This document shows positions 6,791 to 7,034 of a DNA stretch of 7,034 nucleotides, in pieces. Each line of letters opens with the position of its first letter. The stretch's first letter is position 1. The stretch lies in contig JAJFLS010000786.1 in assembly GCA_021772595.1 (NCBI GenBank), forward strand, positions 1 through 7,034, read 5' to 3'. The DNA comes from Opitutales bacterium (lineage in GTDB: Bacteria > Verrucomicrobiota > Verrucomicrobiia > Opitutales > Opitutaceae). A model generated the notes under the pieces. That model was not told the DNA's origin and searched no databases. It saw nothing but the letters and a program-made list of their open reading frames with translations. Made by a program: the position numbers and the translations under genes.

Positions 6791-7002
6791 TTTGGAGCAA
6801 TGGACTCAAAGCCTAGAGCATGCCAGGCCTCTTAAATATCGGAGTCGAAGTGCCGTTTTTCGAGAAAATCAGCCGATCCACGGCGTTTTTGGGCCAATTT
6901 TTACGAAAATCGACGTTTGGGCCGCCTCAGACGGATAGGCGCGTCTTTTCTTTTTGCTCGGCGGCAGCCCTCCGGGAAATGATCCGGCTAGCAGCTCCGA
7001 GA
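6791..7002. other. Apparently non-coding stretch
   Basis: I see no convincing gene on either strand here. It holds several short T- and A-runs and the phrase TTTGGGCC twice in slightly different settings. It probably contains the promoter of the small - strand gene and possibly that of a gene to the right of the window, but I could not point to a clear pair of boxes. Confidence 0.4.
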
Positions 7003-7034
7003 CCGTTTAAATTACAACGTTGTAATTTAAACGG
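7003..7034. repeat. Perfect 32-bp palindrome ending at the window edge
   Basis: CCGTTTAAATTACAAC (7003-7018) is followed directly by its exact reverse complement (7019-7034), with no loop base. The core TTACAACGTTGTAA has the central CG and AACGTT typical of LacI-family operators. The symmetry reaches the last base, so it may continue outside. A fold-back artefact at a contig end would look the same. Confidence 0.9.

Noticed and set aside
6923..6955. Weak hairpin (CGCCT/AGGCG) followed by a T-rich tract, like an intrinsic terminator on the + strand
   Set aside because: The stem is only 5 bp with a 9-base loop, the T-tract is interrupted, and no supported + strand gene precedes it.

Overview
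The window looks like ordinary chromosomal housekeeping DNA from a Gram-negative-type bacterium of fairly high G+C. My best guess is Verrucomicrobiota, class Opitutia (Opitutae; relatives of Coraliomargarita, Pelagicoccus or Opitutus). This rests on the gene order ileS - TraR/DksA-like gene - lspA, the Lys/Ala-rich N-terminal tail on the DksA-like protein and its cysteine-poor zinc-finger region. I remember all three from that group but could not test them here.

Layout: on the + strand the window opens inside trpB (tryptophan synthase beta chain, N-terminal third missing). trpB overlaps yicC (endoribonuclease YicC family) by the 4-base ATGA, so these two genes are translationally coupled. A 50-bp convergent spacer (1747-1796) carries two small hairpins, one resembling a REP unit. 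On the - strand, read from right to left, lies a tightly packed operon: ileS (isoleucyl-tRNA synthetase), a 12-bp gap, a 406-aa TraR/DksA-like protein, then lspA (lipoprotein signal peptidase). A good sigma70-type promoter (TTGACA, 17 bp, AATATC) sits just upstream of the ileS ATG at 6322. Right of it lie a hairpin (6447-6482), a small uncharacterised - strand gene (6476-6790), about 210 bp with no convincing gene, and a perfect 32-bp palindrome that runs to the last base of the window.

How the genes fit together: ileS (translation) and lspA (lipoprotein maturation) are linked in many bacteria. Here a DksA-like gene lies between them. Its first 150 residues form a near-perfect five-residue repeat (three variable residues, then Lys-Lys) resembling a histone H1 tail, and its C-terminal domain keeps only one of the four zinc-binding cysteines of classical DksA. 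This protein is the most interesting object in the window. The terminal palindrome is the second: either a LacI-type operator for a gene to the right or an assembly artefact. I see no mobile element, CRISPR array, tRNA, rRNA or defence system.
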